A stretch of DNA of 64,000 bases from Subtercola boreus (GTDB lineage Bacteria > Actinomycetota > Actinomycetes > Actinomycetales > Microbacteriaceae), in the NCBI RefSeq assembly GCF_006716115.1, contig NZ_VFOO01000001.1, positions 1,612,001 to 1,676,000 of the forward strand, read 5' to 3'. Below the pieces are notes generated by a model, which saw only the letters and a program-made list of their open reading frames with translations, ran no database searches and was not told the origin of the DNA. The position numbers and the translations under genes were made by a program. This document shows, piece by piece, positions 1 through 8,780 of the stretch; within the stretch, counting starts at the first letter, position 1, and every line of letters starts with the position of its first letter.

Positions 1-2176
1 GCAGTCGTTCCGCTTCTGGAATGTCGCCCGACCAGAGCGTCGAGTGCAGCTTCAGTCGCTGCATCGGAGCGCGAAAACCGATGGGCGGATCGAGCTCGAG
101 CGCGTGGTCGAGCAGTTCACCGGCGCGCTGTGGCTCCCCGAGGGCGAACAACGACGAGGCGACGTTCAGCATCAGGATCACGCCCGACGTGCGCTCCACA
201 CCGCGGGCGCGGGCGAACTCTGCGCCCCGCTCGGCGGTCGCGATCGCGTCACCGAACCGGCCGAGCAGCGAGAGCGCGTCAGAGAGATTGACCGCGTGGC
301 GGAGTCGGGCCGAGTCGTTGCCGTGGCTGAGTATCTCGGAGCGACTCAGATCGGCGAATCCCGCCTCGATCTGCCCGTGCGCGAAACGGGAGAAGCCGCG
401 GATGTTCAGGGCGACCGACATACGCGCCGTGGACTCGACCTGCTCCGCTTCCTCGTAGGCCGCGTCGGCCGTCTCGACCGCCTCGTCGAACAGAGCGTCG
501 AGCATGAGCCGGGCCGCGAGTTCGCCGAGCACAGTCGCCCGGAGCACGCTGCGCGGGCCGCCCTCGAGCACGTCGAGCGCCTGGCGGAGAAGCCCCACCG
601 AACCGACTTGGCCGAGGTTCGCGAGGTAGGAGGCCTTGTCGCGGAGCAGTCGCGCAAGCAGTGCGGGTGACGAGGGTGGCTCATCAGGGCGCGCCCGGCG
701 AGCCGCCGTTGCGAGCCACACCCCCGGTACCCCCGCCAGCGCGATCGCGTCGTCGATGAGCGCGACGGCGCGGTCGCTCTCCCCCGCGTTGCGGAGCGCA
801 TGGGCGGTGTCGGCCAGCACCTCGACCCGGGAACGGCCTGCCAGCTCAGCCGGGTCTTCGACCTGGTCCCAGAGTTCCAGGGCCCGTTCACCCATGCGTG
901 CCGCCCCGAGGAAGGCGAACGACCTCCGCGCCTCGGCCATCGCGGCGATCGCCGAGACGAAGGCGTTCCGGGAGTTGTGGGCGATCATCCAGTGGTACGA
1001 CACGACGGAGGAGTCGACACACCACCCGCCGGCCGGGGTGCCGAGCGCCTCGGCGAATCGCGTGTGGAAGCGCACCCGCTCCCCGGGGAGCAGCTGGTCG
1101 TGGATGGCCTCCCGCACGAGCGCGTGCCGAAAAGCGTAGGCCGTCTCATCGACGACGAGGATGCTCGCCATCACCCCCTCGCGGGCGGCGGAGTCGATGG
1201 CGTCTGCCGAGTCGTCGATGACCGCCTGCAGCAGTTCGTGTTCGATGCGCATTCCGCCCGCAGCGAGCAGGCGCATCAGCTTCTGGGCGGGCGCCGTGAG
1301 CGTGTCGTAGCGGGCGAGCAGAATGCCGCGGAGCGTCTCGGGAAGCCCGTCGACACTGAACGACGTCTCACAGCCGAGGAGTTCCTCGACGAAGAACGGC
1401 ACACCGTCTGTACGTTCGACGATCACAGCGAGTTCGCGGTTGTCGGGTACTGCGCCCCGGATGCTCGTGGCGAGCTGGCGCACCTGCTTGCGACTGAGTC
1501 GCTGCAGTTCGACCCGGTCGACGCGCGGGTTGCGGTCGACCTCGGGCATCCACCTCCGCAGGGCGCTGCCGCGGGCCAGTTCGTCGCTGCGGAAGGTCAA
1601 CACGAACAGCAGCGCCGCCTCGTCGAGCACCCTGATGACAAAGCCGAGCAGCGACAGTGTCGCCTGGTCGGCCCAGTGCAGGTCTTCGATCACGACGACG
1701 AGCGGATGATCGGCCGACGCCCCCTCGAGCAGCGAGGCGACGGCGCCGTAGAGTCGCTCGGCTGTCACCGCGCCGAGGCCGGCGGGCGACTCCGCACTCG
1801 GCGGGAGGGGTGTCGACGTATCGACCCCGGCGACCAACAGCTCGGGGACCATCACCGCGAGCGCAGGAAACCCCGGCCCGGCGGAGGCCGCGAACGCATC
1901 GGCACCGAGACGCTCCCGCAGTGCGCGCAGCACCGCCACCATCGGCGCATACGGGGTGGCGTCGATGCCGAGGTCGACGGACTGTCCGCGCAGCACAACC
2001 GTCGAGGCCGGCACGTCTCTGAGGAACTCGGCGATCAGGCGCGTCTTGCCGATGCCCGCCTCGCCACCGACGATCACCACTCGGAAGCGGCTCGCCACAG
2101 CTTCGGCGTAGGCGCCCCGGAGCGCTTCGAGGTCGGACTCCCGGCCGACGAGCGCTGCGGTGGTGATGGTCTGCAT
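1..2176 (-). CDS. AAA-type ATPase regulator, LuxR/MalT-like, 3' end outside window
   Basis: The minus-strand frame is open from an ATG at 2176 to the window edge, giving about 725 residues with no stop. Near the N-terminus it reads LVGRESDLEAL, then a Walker A (GGEAGIGKTRL, about residues 31-41) and a Walker B (LVVVIEDLHWAD, about residue 160). This is the layout of the large ATP-binding LuxR-family regulators and AAA_16 proteins. The rest is helical, Ala/Leu-rich and TPR-like, as in MalT-type proteins. A C-terminal LuxR helix-turn-helix would lie outside the window and cannot be confirmed. The GGAGG sits almost against the ATG, so the start is uncertain; an in-frame GTG at 2224 is an alternative. 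The family usually acts as a transcriptional regulator. No ligand can be inferred. Confidence 0.85.
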   Translation of the reverse strand, partial: MQTITTAALVGRESDLEALRGAYAEAVASRFRVVIVGGEAGIGKTRLIAEFLRDVPASTVVLRGQSVDLGIDATPYAPMVAVLRALRERLGADAFAASAGPGFPALAVMVPELLVAGVDTSTPLPPSAESPAGLGAVTAERLYGAVASLLEGASADHPLVVVIEDLHWADQATLSLLGFVIRVLDEAALLFVLTFRSDELARGSALRRWMPEVDRNPRVDRVELQRLSRKQVRQLATSIRGAVPDNRELAVIVERTDGVPFFVEELLGCETSFSVDGLPETLRGILLARYDTLTAPAQKLMRLLAAGGMRIEHELLQAVIDDSADAIDSAAREGVMASILVVDETAYAFRHALVREAIHDQLLPGERVRFHTRFAEALGTPAGGWCVDSSVVSYHWMIAHNSRNAFVSAIAAMAEARRSFAFLGAARMGERALELWDQVEDPAELAGRSRVEVLADTAHALRNAGESDRAVALIDDAIALAGVPGVWLATAARRARPDEPPSSPALLARLLRDKASYLANLGQVGSVGLLRQALDVLEGGPRSVLRATVLGELAARLMLDALFDEAVETADAAYEEAEQVESTARMSVALNIRGFSRFAHGQIEAGFADLSRSEILSHGNDSARLRHAVNLSDALSLLGRFGDAIATAERGAEFARARGVERTSGVILMLNVASSLFALGEPQRAGELLDHALELDPPIGFRAPMQRLKLHSTLWSGDIPEAERL

Positions 2177-2253
2177 TCCTCCATCGTGCCACCGGCCGCC
2201 GACAGCTTCACCGCCGAGGGTCACGCCAAGGGCGACGGGCGGCAGGTCAGCCC

Positions 2254-2562
2254 TCACCGGGCGGCGTGGGCGGCGCAGCCGGGGTGGGCGGCAGCGCCCG
2301 GGTTGGCGGCAGCGCCGGGGTGGCGCGCATGGGCCGCCCGCCGGCGCTCCGCGATGACGCGGGCAGCGTGCATCCGACGCGCCGAGCGTTGCTGGCGGCC
2401 CAGCCGAAGAGCGTGAGCGAGACGCTCCAGAAAGGTGGGGCCGAACGGTACGTCGCCGTCGGCGTACCGTTCACGGGCGAGTCGCCGGAGTTCGAGTTCG
2501 CGGGTGAACCGCTGGTCCTCGAACGCCTGGAGGTGGAGGAAGGCTCCTTCTGACATCTGCAT
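2254..2562 (-). CDS. small hypothetical protein, 102 aa
   Basis: The frame begins with MQMSEGAFLHLQ and continues with a charged helical stretch (FTRELELRRLARERYA), ending in an Ala/Pro/His-rich tail. An AAAGAAG element lies upstream of the ATG at 2562, which supports this start. Another ATG further upstream would add a Pro/Arg-rich segment that looks non-coding. The protein is rich in Arg and Ala. The tail is built from GCC/GGC-type repeats and may be variable in length. It lies upstream of, and co-oriented with, the AAA regulator. I do not recognise a family; a low-complexity open frame is possible, but the first 50 residues have plausible protein composition. Confidence 0.5.
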   Translation of the reverse strand: MQMSEGAFLHLQAFEDQRFTRELELRRLARERYADGDVPFGPTFLERLAHALRLGRQQRSARRMHAARVIAERRRAAHARHPGAAANPGAAAHPGCAAHAAR

Positions 2563-2869
2563 GTGCGGCTTCTTTCGTCGGCGCCGCGCGGGCGCCTGTC
2601 GGTTCGATGACCTCACACTCGCCGCTAAGGCCCCCTCCGGGCATCCGACGTTCGCCCTATCTGTGCGGCGGCCCCCAGGCGCCACCCGCCCCCACACCCG
2701 CTCGCGCACTCACGCCCACGCCCTGTCGCGCACCCACGCCCGCTGCTGCCCCGGCCGCCCGTATTCGCTGTCGATGGGACGCCAAGTGCTCTTCTGCGCG
2801 GGGATTACAGCACTTCGCGTCCTCTCGATGGCCCTTCTGCAGAACCGACGGGCCTCAGCGCGTCATGCC
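2563..2869. other. intergenic, no gene seen
   Basis: No convincing coding frame covers these 307 bases. The stretch from about 2690 to 2750 is a C-rich low-complexity run of CGCACnCACGCCC-like units. It probably carries the promoter of the small gene ending at 2254 and the 3' flank of the oxidoreductase that ends at 2870. Confidence 0.5.
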
Positions 2870-3739
2870 TCAGATCCCCGAGAGACGCGGCACCACGGCC
2901 TCCGTCGTGCGGGCGACCCACGCGGCCGGCTCGGGCGAGCTCGGGCCTGTCGTCACCAGGTCGATGCCGATGGCCGCGTACTGCTCCATCGAGGCGAGGA
3001 AGGTGTCGGGGGCATCCAGAGCATCGGCGCCCGTGATGAGCGTCTTCTCGATCGCGTCGTAGTCGGTTCCGAGTGCGTCGCAGTGGCCGCGCAGCACGTC
3101 GAGCTTGTGCTTCACGCCCTCCACGCCGATGTCGAAGAGGTTGCAGGCGTTGCCGTACTGGGCGACGAGGCGCAGGGTCTTCTTCTCGCCGCTGCCGCCG
3201 ATCATGATGGGCGGGCCCGGCTTCTGCAACGGCTGCGGCACGCAGATGGTCTCGGCGAGCTGGTAGTGCTTGCCGTCGAATGCTCCGTCGTTGTCGCTCC
3301 ACATCTGCTGGCAGATCTGCAGGGTCTCCTCGAGGCGCTCGAACCGCTCGCTGATGTCGGGGTAGGGCACGCCGAGGCCGAGGTGCTCGCGCTCGTACCA
3401 GGCGGCGCCGATCCCGAGCATGGCGCGCCCCTCCGACAACACGTCGAGGGTGGTGACGATCTTGGCGAGCAACCCGGGATACCGGTAGGTGACTCCCGTG
3501 ACGAGCAGGCCGAGGCGCATGGTCTTCGTCTTGCCGGCGAGGAAGCCGAGCGAGGTGTAGCCCTCGAGCATGGGGTCGAAGGATGTCGCGAGGCTCTCCA
3601 TCTGGAACCAGTGGTCCATCAGGGTGAACAGCGACACGCCGCCCGCCTCGGCGGCTTCGGCGGTGGCCGCCAACGTCGGGGCGAGGGCTTCGGGGCCGCC
3701 GGGGAGGGTGAAGTTCGCGAAATGGATACCGAGTCTCAT
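2870..3739 (-). CDS. F420-dependent LLM-class (luciferase-like) oxidoreductase
   Basis: A 289-residue protein with the bacterial luciferase-like TIM-barrel fold. It starts MRLGIHFANFTLPGG, followed by LGLLVTGVTYRYPGLLAKIVTTLD, then GRAMLGIGAAWYEREH (about residues 102-117), and later PGPPIMIGGSGEKKTLR. These blocks are typical of the F420-dependent LLM subfamilies (TIGR03560-like) that are abundant in actinobacteria. The expected role is cytoplasmic hydride transfer between reduced F420 (or FMN) and an unknown organic substrate. Length is normal for the family. The gene ends 10 bases before the zinc-ribbon gene's side and reads in the same direction, so it may be co-transcribed with it. Substrate unknown. 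Confidence 0.9.
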   Translation of the reverse strand: MRLGIHFANFTLPGGPEALAPTLAATAEAAEAGGVSLFTLMDHWFQMESLATSFDPMLEGYTSLGFLAGKTKTMRLGLLVTGVTYRYPGLLAKIVTTLDVLSEGRAMLGIGAAWYEREHLGLGVPYPDISERFERLEETLQICQQMWSDNDGAFDGKHYQLAETICVPQPLQKPGPPIMIGGSGEKKTLRLVAQYGNACNLFDIGVEGVKHKLDVLRGHCDALGTDYDAIEKTLITGADALDAPDTFLASMEQYAAIGIDLVTTGPSSPEPAAWVARTTEAVVPRLSGI

Positions 3740-3748
3740 GTGCTGACT

Positions 3749-4447
3749 CTACGACTTCGCGGCGGGCTCCCCGGTGAATTCTTCGGTGTCGGTGGATGAT
3801 TCGGGGGTGCCGGTGGCGGCGTACGCGTCGGCTGTGGTCTCCGTGTCAGCAGACGCGGGGGTGGCGGCGTCGGTGTCAGCAGCCTCGGCGACAGTCGCGT
3901 CGGCGGGGGTGGCGTTGTCGGCGGCGGGGGTGCCTGTGTCAGCAGCCTCGGCGTCGGCGGCCGGGTCCTCGGCCGCGACATCCTCGCCGATCCCGGTCGA
4001 ATAGATCTCGTTGCGCGCGCGGGCGCGCTCCTCACGCTCGAGGCGCAGGCGCTCCTGCTTCTCCTCGCGGGCCTTCAGCCACTCCTGGTCGACCTCGACC
4101 TTCCGCACGGTGACGCCGCGTCGCGCCGGAGCGGCCTGCCGCGCTGCGCCCGAAGCGCCCGCGGCGGACGCACCGGCGCCGGACGCGGCCCCGGTCACAC
4201 TCGTACCGGTCGACGGCTTGTAGCGCGCCGCGCCAGCCGCGCCGGCCGAGGAGCGTGTGCGGGAAGCCTGCGTGGAACCCGATCCGGAACCCGCGGATGC
4301 CCGGGGGGCTGCGACGACCGGCGCCTGGCCGGTGCCCGCGCATCGCTCGCCGTTCTTGTTCTCATGCTGGATCAGCGTGCCCGAGACCAGGCCGACCCCG
4401 ACGGACTTGCCACAGACGGGACACTTCGATCCCGAACTTGCTGCCAT
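3749..4447 (-). CDS. zinc-ribbon protein with long acidic Ala/Thr-rich tail
   Basis: The chosen ATG at 4447 gives 232 residues beginning MAASSGSKCPVCGKSVG. The N-terminus holds CPVCG followed by a later His and Cys (IQHENKNGERC), a probable single zinc-binding motif. The middle is Ala/Ser/Thr-rich and basic (PARRGVTVRKVEV, then a charged helix WLKAREEKQERLRLEREERA). The C-terminal third is acidic and Ala-rich (ADAEAADTGTPAADNATP and similar). The upstream in-frame extension would translate the 20-bp repeat array and is rejected. A nucleic-acid- or protein-binding role is possible but not shown. I do not recognise the family. Confidence 0.75.
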   Translation of the reverse strand: MAASSGSKCPVCGKSVGVGLVSGTLIQHENKNGERCAGTGQAPVVAAPRASAGSGSGSTQASRTRSSAGAAGAARYKPSTGTSVTGAASGAGASAAGASGAARQAAPARRGVTVRKVEVDQEWLKAREEKQERLRLEREERARARNEIYSTGIGEDVAAEDPAADAEAADTGTPAADNATPADATVAEAADTDAATPASADTETTADAYAATGTPESSTDTEEFTGEPAAKS

Positions 4448-4480
4448 GACGGTTGTGCCCCTCTGTGCCGCACCAAGTGC

Positions 4481-4560
4481 GGCGTTCGTGTTCTGAGTCG
4501 GTGATTCATGTTCTGAGACTGCGGTTCGTGTTCCGAGACCGCGGTTCGTGCTCCCAGTCT
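4481..4560. repeat. four tandem 20-bp direct repeats
   Basis: Four consecutive 20-bp units run 4481-4500, 4501-4520, 4521-4540 and 4541-4560. They share a core close to GGTTCGTGTTCTGAGACYGC. Copies differ at a few positions and there are no spacers. The array sits just upstream of the zinc-ribbon gene start (4447) in the divergent region facing the histidine kinase. A 20-bp period is about two helical turns, so each unit would present the same DNA face. This suits an array of protein-binding sites; it is not a CRISPR and not coding. Confidence 0.85.
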
Positions 4561-4677
4561 GTGCCGGTGCACCGTGTCGTGCGATCGCCAGCACGAACGG
4601 CTCCCGTTAGATTGTACGAGCCGCACGGCCGCCCGGGAATCGCCCGCAACCTGTCGCCCGGGTGAACGTGCCGAGAA

Positions 4678-6141
4678 ATGGGGGTGGCAGACGTCGTGAA
4701 CGCTCCCCTGCCCGCCCCCTCCGACTGGTTTGTGGTCACAAACCCGTCGGGTCGTCGAGACCCCGCACCGGTCGCGCGCCGCCGACTGCTGGCGTGGATC
4801 GCGGCTGCCGCCGTCGCCGTGATCGTCCTCGTCGTCGTGCTCGGCCTGGTCGCCGCCCGCGCCCTCGCCGAGACCGAAGCCGTGAACGGGGCCGCGAAAC
4901 GCGCCGACCTCATCGCCGACGCCCTGATCGAACCCGACCTGACCGACGGACTGCTGACGTTGGATGCCACGGCCATTGCCCGCATCGACGAGGTCGTGCG
5001 GAACCACGTGCTGAGCGCATCCATCGCCCGGGTGAAGATCTGGGCCCCTTCGGGCGAGATCGTCTACTCCGACGACCAGCGGCTGATCGGCCGCACCTTC
5101 GCTTTCGGTGAGGACGAGCTCGAAGCGCTGGAGACCCCGGGCGTGCGAGCGGAGGTCAGCAACCTGGAGGCCCCCGAGAACGTCTACGAGGACACCAGCG
5201 GCAAACTCCTGGAGACGTATCGTGCGGTCGAGTCGCCGTCCGGCCAGACGTTCCTCTTCGAGGCATATTTCCGGTACGACGAGGTGGATGTCCGCACCAG
5301 CCAGCTTTTCGAAGGGTTCTCGTGGATCACCGTGGGCAGCGTTCTGCTGCTCGTGCTCCTCCTCGCGCCCGTTCTGTGGCGTCTGCTGAGGCTGCTGCAG
5401 CGCGAACAGCAGCGACGCGCCGAGTTGCTGCAGCGTTCGCTCGATGCCTCCGCTGCCGAACGACGCCGGATCGCCGCGACACTCCATGACGGGGTGGTGC
5501 AGGATCTCGCGGGCATCTCGTTCGCGCTCTCCGGTTCCGCCGGGCGTGCGGCCGGGCTCGGTGACGAGAGGCTCGCCGCCGACCTGAGCGGTGCGGCTCA
5601 CACGGTGCGCGGCAGCATCGGCGGGCTCCGCTCGCTGCTCGTCGACATCTACCCGCCGAGCCTCGAGACGGCGGGTATCGGGGCTGCGCTCGACGATCTC
5701 GCGGCCGGGCTCCGTTTGCGGGGGGTCGCTATCGAGGTGTCGGTCGACGACGACGCGGTTCTGGATGCCGCACAGTCCCGCCTCGTGTTCAGGGTCGCCC
5801 AGGAATGCCTGGTCAACGTGGCGAAACACTCGGGCGCCGCCCACGTCTGGATCCGGCTCGCGCCAGGACCGGACGGGGTCACGCAGCTCGACCTCACCGA
5901 TGACGGCGCGGGTTTCGACGCCAGGGCGACGCTGGCCGCCCCGGCGGAGGGCCATTTCGGCCTGCGGGTGATGGCGGATGTCGCGTCGGAGGCGGGCGGT
6001 GAGCTGGCGGTGTCGAGCGCGCCGGGCGCTGGTGCGGGTGGCGGCGATGGCAGTGGCAGTGGCGGAGCTGGTACCGGCGATGGCAGTGGCAGTGGCAGTG
6101 GCGGCGCCGGTACGCGGTGGCGGCTGCGGGTGCGACCGTGA
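4678..6141 (+). CDS. two-component sensor histidine kinase, NarL/HisKA_3 type
   Basis: A 487-residue membrane sensor. TM1 is at about 36-62 (LLAWIAAAAVAVIVLVVVLG), followed by an extracytoplasmic sensing region to about 220 and TM2 at about 222-242. The HisKA_3 dimerisation box follows, with the phospho-acceptor in AATLHDGVVQDLAG (about H270). Then come an N-box (RVAQECLVNVAKH) and a G-box (DDGAGFDA, HFGLRVM) of the ATPase domain. It autophosphorylates and should donate to the response regulator that overlaps its 3' end. The last 30 residues are Gly/Ser-rich, encoded by GGCAGT-like repeats. A GTG at 4696 with a G-rich stretch before it is an alternative start. The stimulus is unknown. Confidence 0.93.
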   Translation: MGVADVVNAPLPAPSDWFVVTNPSGRRDPAPVARRRLLAWIAAAAVAVIVLVVVLGLVAARALAETEAVNGAAKRADLIADALIEPDLTDGLLTLDATAIARIDEVVRNHVLSASIARVKIWAPSGEIVYSDDQRLIGRTFAFGEDELEALETPGVRAEVSNLEAPENVYEDTSGKLLETYRAVESPSGQTFLFEAYFRYDEVDVRTSQLFEGFSWITVGSVLLLVLLLAPVLWRLLRLLQREQQRRAELLQRSLDASAAERRRIAATLHDGVVQDLAGISFALSGSAGRAAGLGDERLAADLSGAAHTVRGSIGGLRSLLVDIYPPSLETAGIGAALDDLAAGLRLRGVAIEVSVDDDAVLDAAQSRLVFRVAQECLVNVAKHSGAAHVWIRLAPGPDGVTQLDLTDDGAGFDARATLAAPAEGHFGLRVMADVASEAGGELAVSSAPGAGAGGGDGSGSGGAGTGDGSGSGSGGAGTRWRLRVRP

Positions 6142-6809
6142 GCGACGGGATGCAGGACGGCGGGGCCGGCGAGCGCACCACGGTGCTGGTCGTCGACGAT
6201 CATCCGCTCGTCCGCGGCGGGCTCGGCACGCTCATCTCGTCGACCGCCGACCTCACGGTGGTCGCGGAGGCCGGAAGCGGGGCCGATGCCGTTCGGCTCG
6301 CTGCGGAACTGCGGCCGGACGTGATCCTGATGGACCTCTCCATGCCCGGGCTCGACGGTGTCGAGGCGACCCGCCGCATCGTCCAGCAGCAGCCGGGAGC
6401 GCACATCGTTGTGCTGACGTCGTTCCACGACCGGGTGAAGGTGCGCGAGGCACTGGGCGCCGGCGCGATCGGCTACCTGCTGAAGGATGCCGAGGCCGAC
6501 GTGCTGCTGGCGGCCATCCGTTCTGCTGCCCTCGGGCACTCCCCGCTCGACCCGCGCGTCGCGGGAGCGCTGCTGCCGACCGAGGCGCTGCCCACCGGCA
6601 CCGCCGGCACCACCGGCACCTCCCCGCTGAGCGCCCGCGAAGCCGACGTGCTGCGGCTCATCACCCGCGGCCTCTCCAACAGGCAGATCGGGCACGAGCT
6701 CGGCATCGCCGAACGCACCGTGAAGGCGCATGTGGGCAGCATCTTCCGGCACCTGGGCGTCGCCGACCGCACGAGCGCCGCGATGTGGGCACGCGACCAC
6801 GGCTTCTGA
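6138..6809 (+). CDS. response regulator, NarL/LuxR family
   Basis: The GTG at 6138 overlaps the kinase stop codon as GTGA, indicating translational coupling; an ATG at 6117 is in frame but less likely. The N-terminal receiver domain has VLVVDDHPLVR and the phospho-acceptor Asp in VILMDLSMPG (about D66), with K in YLLKDAEAD. The C-terminal LuxR helix-turn-helix runs from LSAREADVLRLITRGLSNRQ to RTVKAHVGSIFRHLG. It is expected to bind DNA when phosphorylated by the upstream kinase. Length (223 aa) is typical. No target can be named from this window. Confidence 0.95.
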   Translation: MSDGMQDGGAGERTTVLVVDDHPLVRGGLGTLISSTADLTVVAEAGSGADAVRLAAELRPDVILMDLSMPGLDGVEATRRIVQQQPGAHIVVLTSFHDRVKVREALGAGAIGYLLKDAEADVLLAAIRSAALGHSPLDPRVAGALLPTEALPTGTAGTTGTSPLSAREADVLRLITRGLSNRQIGHELGIAERTVKAHVGSIFRHLGVADRTSAAMWARDHGF

Positions 6810-6924
6810 CGCACCCGCGACCCTGCGCGAGCCGACGCCCACCCGCGCCGCGCCACCCCGGGCATCCGGAGCCGACAGGCGCACCCCCCTGTCGCCGACG
6901 CGAGGCGTGCTGCATGATCGGAGC

Positions 6925-8001
6925 ATGCCCTACAGTCCCGAGAACCCCGTCACCCCGATGCTCGCCAAGGCGACCGCCACCGTGCCGCGCTCCGACAGCG
7001 TGGACGGCGGTCTGAGCTACGAGCCGAAGTGGGACGGTTTTCGCGCCATCGTCTACTTCGACGGCAGCACAGTGGAGATCGGCAGCCGCGGATCCAAGAT
7101 GCTCACACGGTACTTCCCCGAGCTGGTCGAAGCGTTCCAGACCCTCCTGCCCGGGCCCTGCGTGCTCGACGGCGAGATCGTCGTGCGCTCCGGCGAGCCC
7201 GGGCGCGAGCGGCTCGACTGGGAGGCGCTCAGCCAGCGCATCCACCCCGCCGCGAGCCGCGTTGCGAAGCTGAGCGCCGAGACGCCCGCGATGTTCGTCG
7301 CCTTCGACCTGCTCTCGGTGGGTACCGGCGACGACTCCGACGGCGACAACATCGACTACGCCATCCGGCCGTTCGGCGAGCGCCGGGCAGCGCTCGAGAC
7401 GATGATGGCGGGGATCGGGCATCCGCTGCACCTCAGCCAGGTGACCACCGACGAAGACCTCGCCGGACGCTGGCTCGTCGAGTTCGAGGGCGCGGGCCTC
7501 GACGGCGTCGTCGCGAAACCGCTCGCCGCCGCCTACGCCCCGGGCAAGCGGATCATGCTGAAGACGAAGCACCACCGCGAAGCCGATGTGGTCGTGCTCG
7601 GGTACCGGATGCACGCCAGCGGCAACGGCGTCGGGTCACTGCTGCTCGGGCTGTACAACGCCGACGGTGAGTTGCAGAACGTCGGGGGCGCTTCGGCGTT
7701 CAGCGACGCGCGCCGGCTCGAACTGATCGACGAGCTGGCGCCGTACGTCGAACGGGACGCTTCCGGCGAGATCGTGCGCGGGGAGACGGAGCGCAGCCGG
7801 TTCTCCGGGTCGAAGGATGTCTCGTTCGTCCGTCTCCGCCCCGAACTCGTCGTCGAGGTGCGGTACGACCAGATGGAGGGCCAGCGCTTCCGTCACACCG
7901 TGCAGTTCGACCGCTGGCGGCCCGACCGCGAGGCGCGCTCCTGCACCTACGAGCAGCTCGACCGCCCGATCGCCTACGACCTGTCGGAGGTTCTGGTCTG
8001 A
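6925..8001 (+). CDS. ligC: ATP-dependent DNA ligase, LigC type
   Basis: A 358-residue ligase with the nucleotidyl-transfer motif EPKWDGFRA; Lys35 is the adenylated lysine. Further motifs are LDGEIVVR (III), FVAFDLLS (IIIa), LDGVVAKPL (IV) and KTKHHREADVVVLGY (V). An OB-fold follows, ending in the FRHTVQFDRWRPDR block typical of the LigC subfamily. It seals nicks using ATP. Mycobacterial LigC works with a stand-alone primase-polymerase in excision or gap repair; such a polymerase is encoded at 10029-11057. The start at 6925 fits the conserved MPYSPENPVTPMLA N-terminus; upstream in-frame sequence overlaps the regulator gene and is rejected. No ku gene is visible. Confidence 0.93.
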   Translation: MPYSPENPVTPMLAKATATVPRSDSVDGGLSYEPKWDGFRAIVYFDGSTVEIGSRGSKMLTRYFPELVEAFQTLLPGPCVLDGEIVVRSGEPGRERLDWEALSQRIHPAASRVAKLSAETPAMFVAFDLLSVGTGDDSDGDNIDYAIRPFGERRAALETMMAGIGHPLHLSQVTTDEDLAGRWLVEFEGAGLDGVVAKPLAAAYAPGKRIMLKTKHHREADVVVLGYRMHASGNGVGSLLLGLYNADGELQNVGGASAFSDARRLELIDELAPYVERDASGEIVRGETERSRFSGSKDVSFVRLRPELVVEVRYDQMEGQRFRHTVQFDRWRPDREARSCTYEQLDRPIAYDLSEVLV

Positions 8002-8133
8002 GCCTGCCAGGGACGCGGCCGGGCCAGGCCAGCCCCGGGCGGGGCCAAGGCCGGCCGCGAGCGGCGAGTTTGCCGCGCGGTAACGCAGCCGTAACACCGG
8101 TGGCCTAGTTTCGGGGTGCACCGAAAGGCTTCC

Positions 8134-8757
8134 ATGACAGAACCCGCACGCCCGTACACGATCGCCGTCTTCTGCGGATCGAGCACCGGCAACGATCCCG
8201 TCTACCTCGAAGCCGCGCGGCACGTCGGCAACACCCTGGCCCGGCAGGGCATCGGCGTGGTCTACGGTGGCGGCCACGTGGGGCTGATGGGTGCGGTCGC
8301 CGATGCGGCGTTGGAGGCGGGCGGGCATGTCACGGGGGTGATTCCGCGGGCGCTGCACGACCGGGAGATCATCCACGACACCGTGAGCGAGCTCTTCGTC
8401 GTCGACTCGATGCATGAGCGCAAACTGATGATGGCCGAGCGCTCAGACGCGTTCCTCGCGCTGCCCGGCGGCCCGGGGACGCTCGAGGAGATCACCGAGC
8501 AGTGGACCTGGGCGCAACTCGGCATCCACGAGAAGCCCTGCGGCTTCCTGAACGTCGCCGGCTACTACGACCCGCTCATCACGCTCGTCGAGTCGATGCG
8601 CGACCGCGGTTTCACGCACCCGCGCTACACCGGGATGCTGCAGTTCTCCGATTCGATCGACGAGTTGGTGGCAGCCTTCCGCAGCTACGTGCCGCCGGTG
8701 CGCGTGGCGGCCTCGCCGGGCAGCGAGATGAGCGAGCGGATGACCGTTCAGCCGTAG
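8134..8757 (+). CDS. LOG-family cytokinin riboside 5'-monophosphate phosphoribohydrolase
   Basis: A TIGR00730 Rossmann-fold protein of 207 aa. It contains IAVFCGSSTG near the start, YGGGHVGLMG, and the catalytic PGGPGTLEEITEQW block. LOG proteins hydrolyse nucleoside 5'-monophosphates to free base and ribose 5-phosphate. In bacteria the physiological substrate is often AMP-like rather than a plant cytokinin. The ATG at 8134 has a GAAAGG element five bases upstream; an in-frame GTG at 8116 is an alternative. It lies between the ligase and a convergent cell-wall gene with no clear functional link. Confidence 0.92.
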   Translation: MTEPARPYTIAVFCGSSTGNDPVYLEAARHVGNTLARQGIGVVYGGGHVGLMGAVADAALEAGGHVTGVIPRALHDREIIHDTVSELFVVDSMHERKLMMAERSDAFLALPGGPGTLEEITEQWTWAQLGIHEKPCGFLNVAGYYDPLITLVESMRDRGFTHPRYTGMLQFSDSIDELVAAFRSYVPPVRVAASPGSEMSERMTVQP

Positions 8758-8780
8758 CTCCCGGATGTCGCAGGCGGGCC

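Noticed and set aside
800-2416. 538-aa plus-strand frame
   Set aside because: Antisense to the AAA regulator whose Walker motifs are clear on the minus strand.
4481-4560. CRISPR array
   Set aside because: The repeats are adjacent with no spacers and no cas genes nearby.
4448-4594. N-terminal extension of the zinc-ribbon protein
   Set aside because: It would translate the 20-bp repeats, whose length is not a multiple of three, and lacks a good ribosome site.
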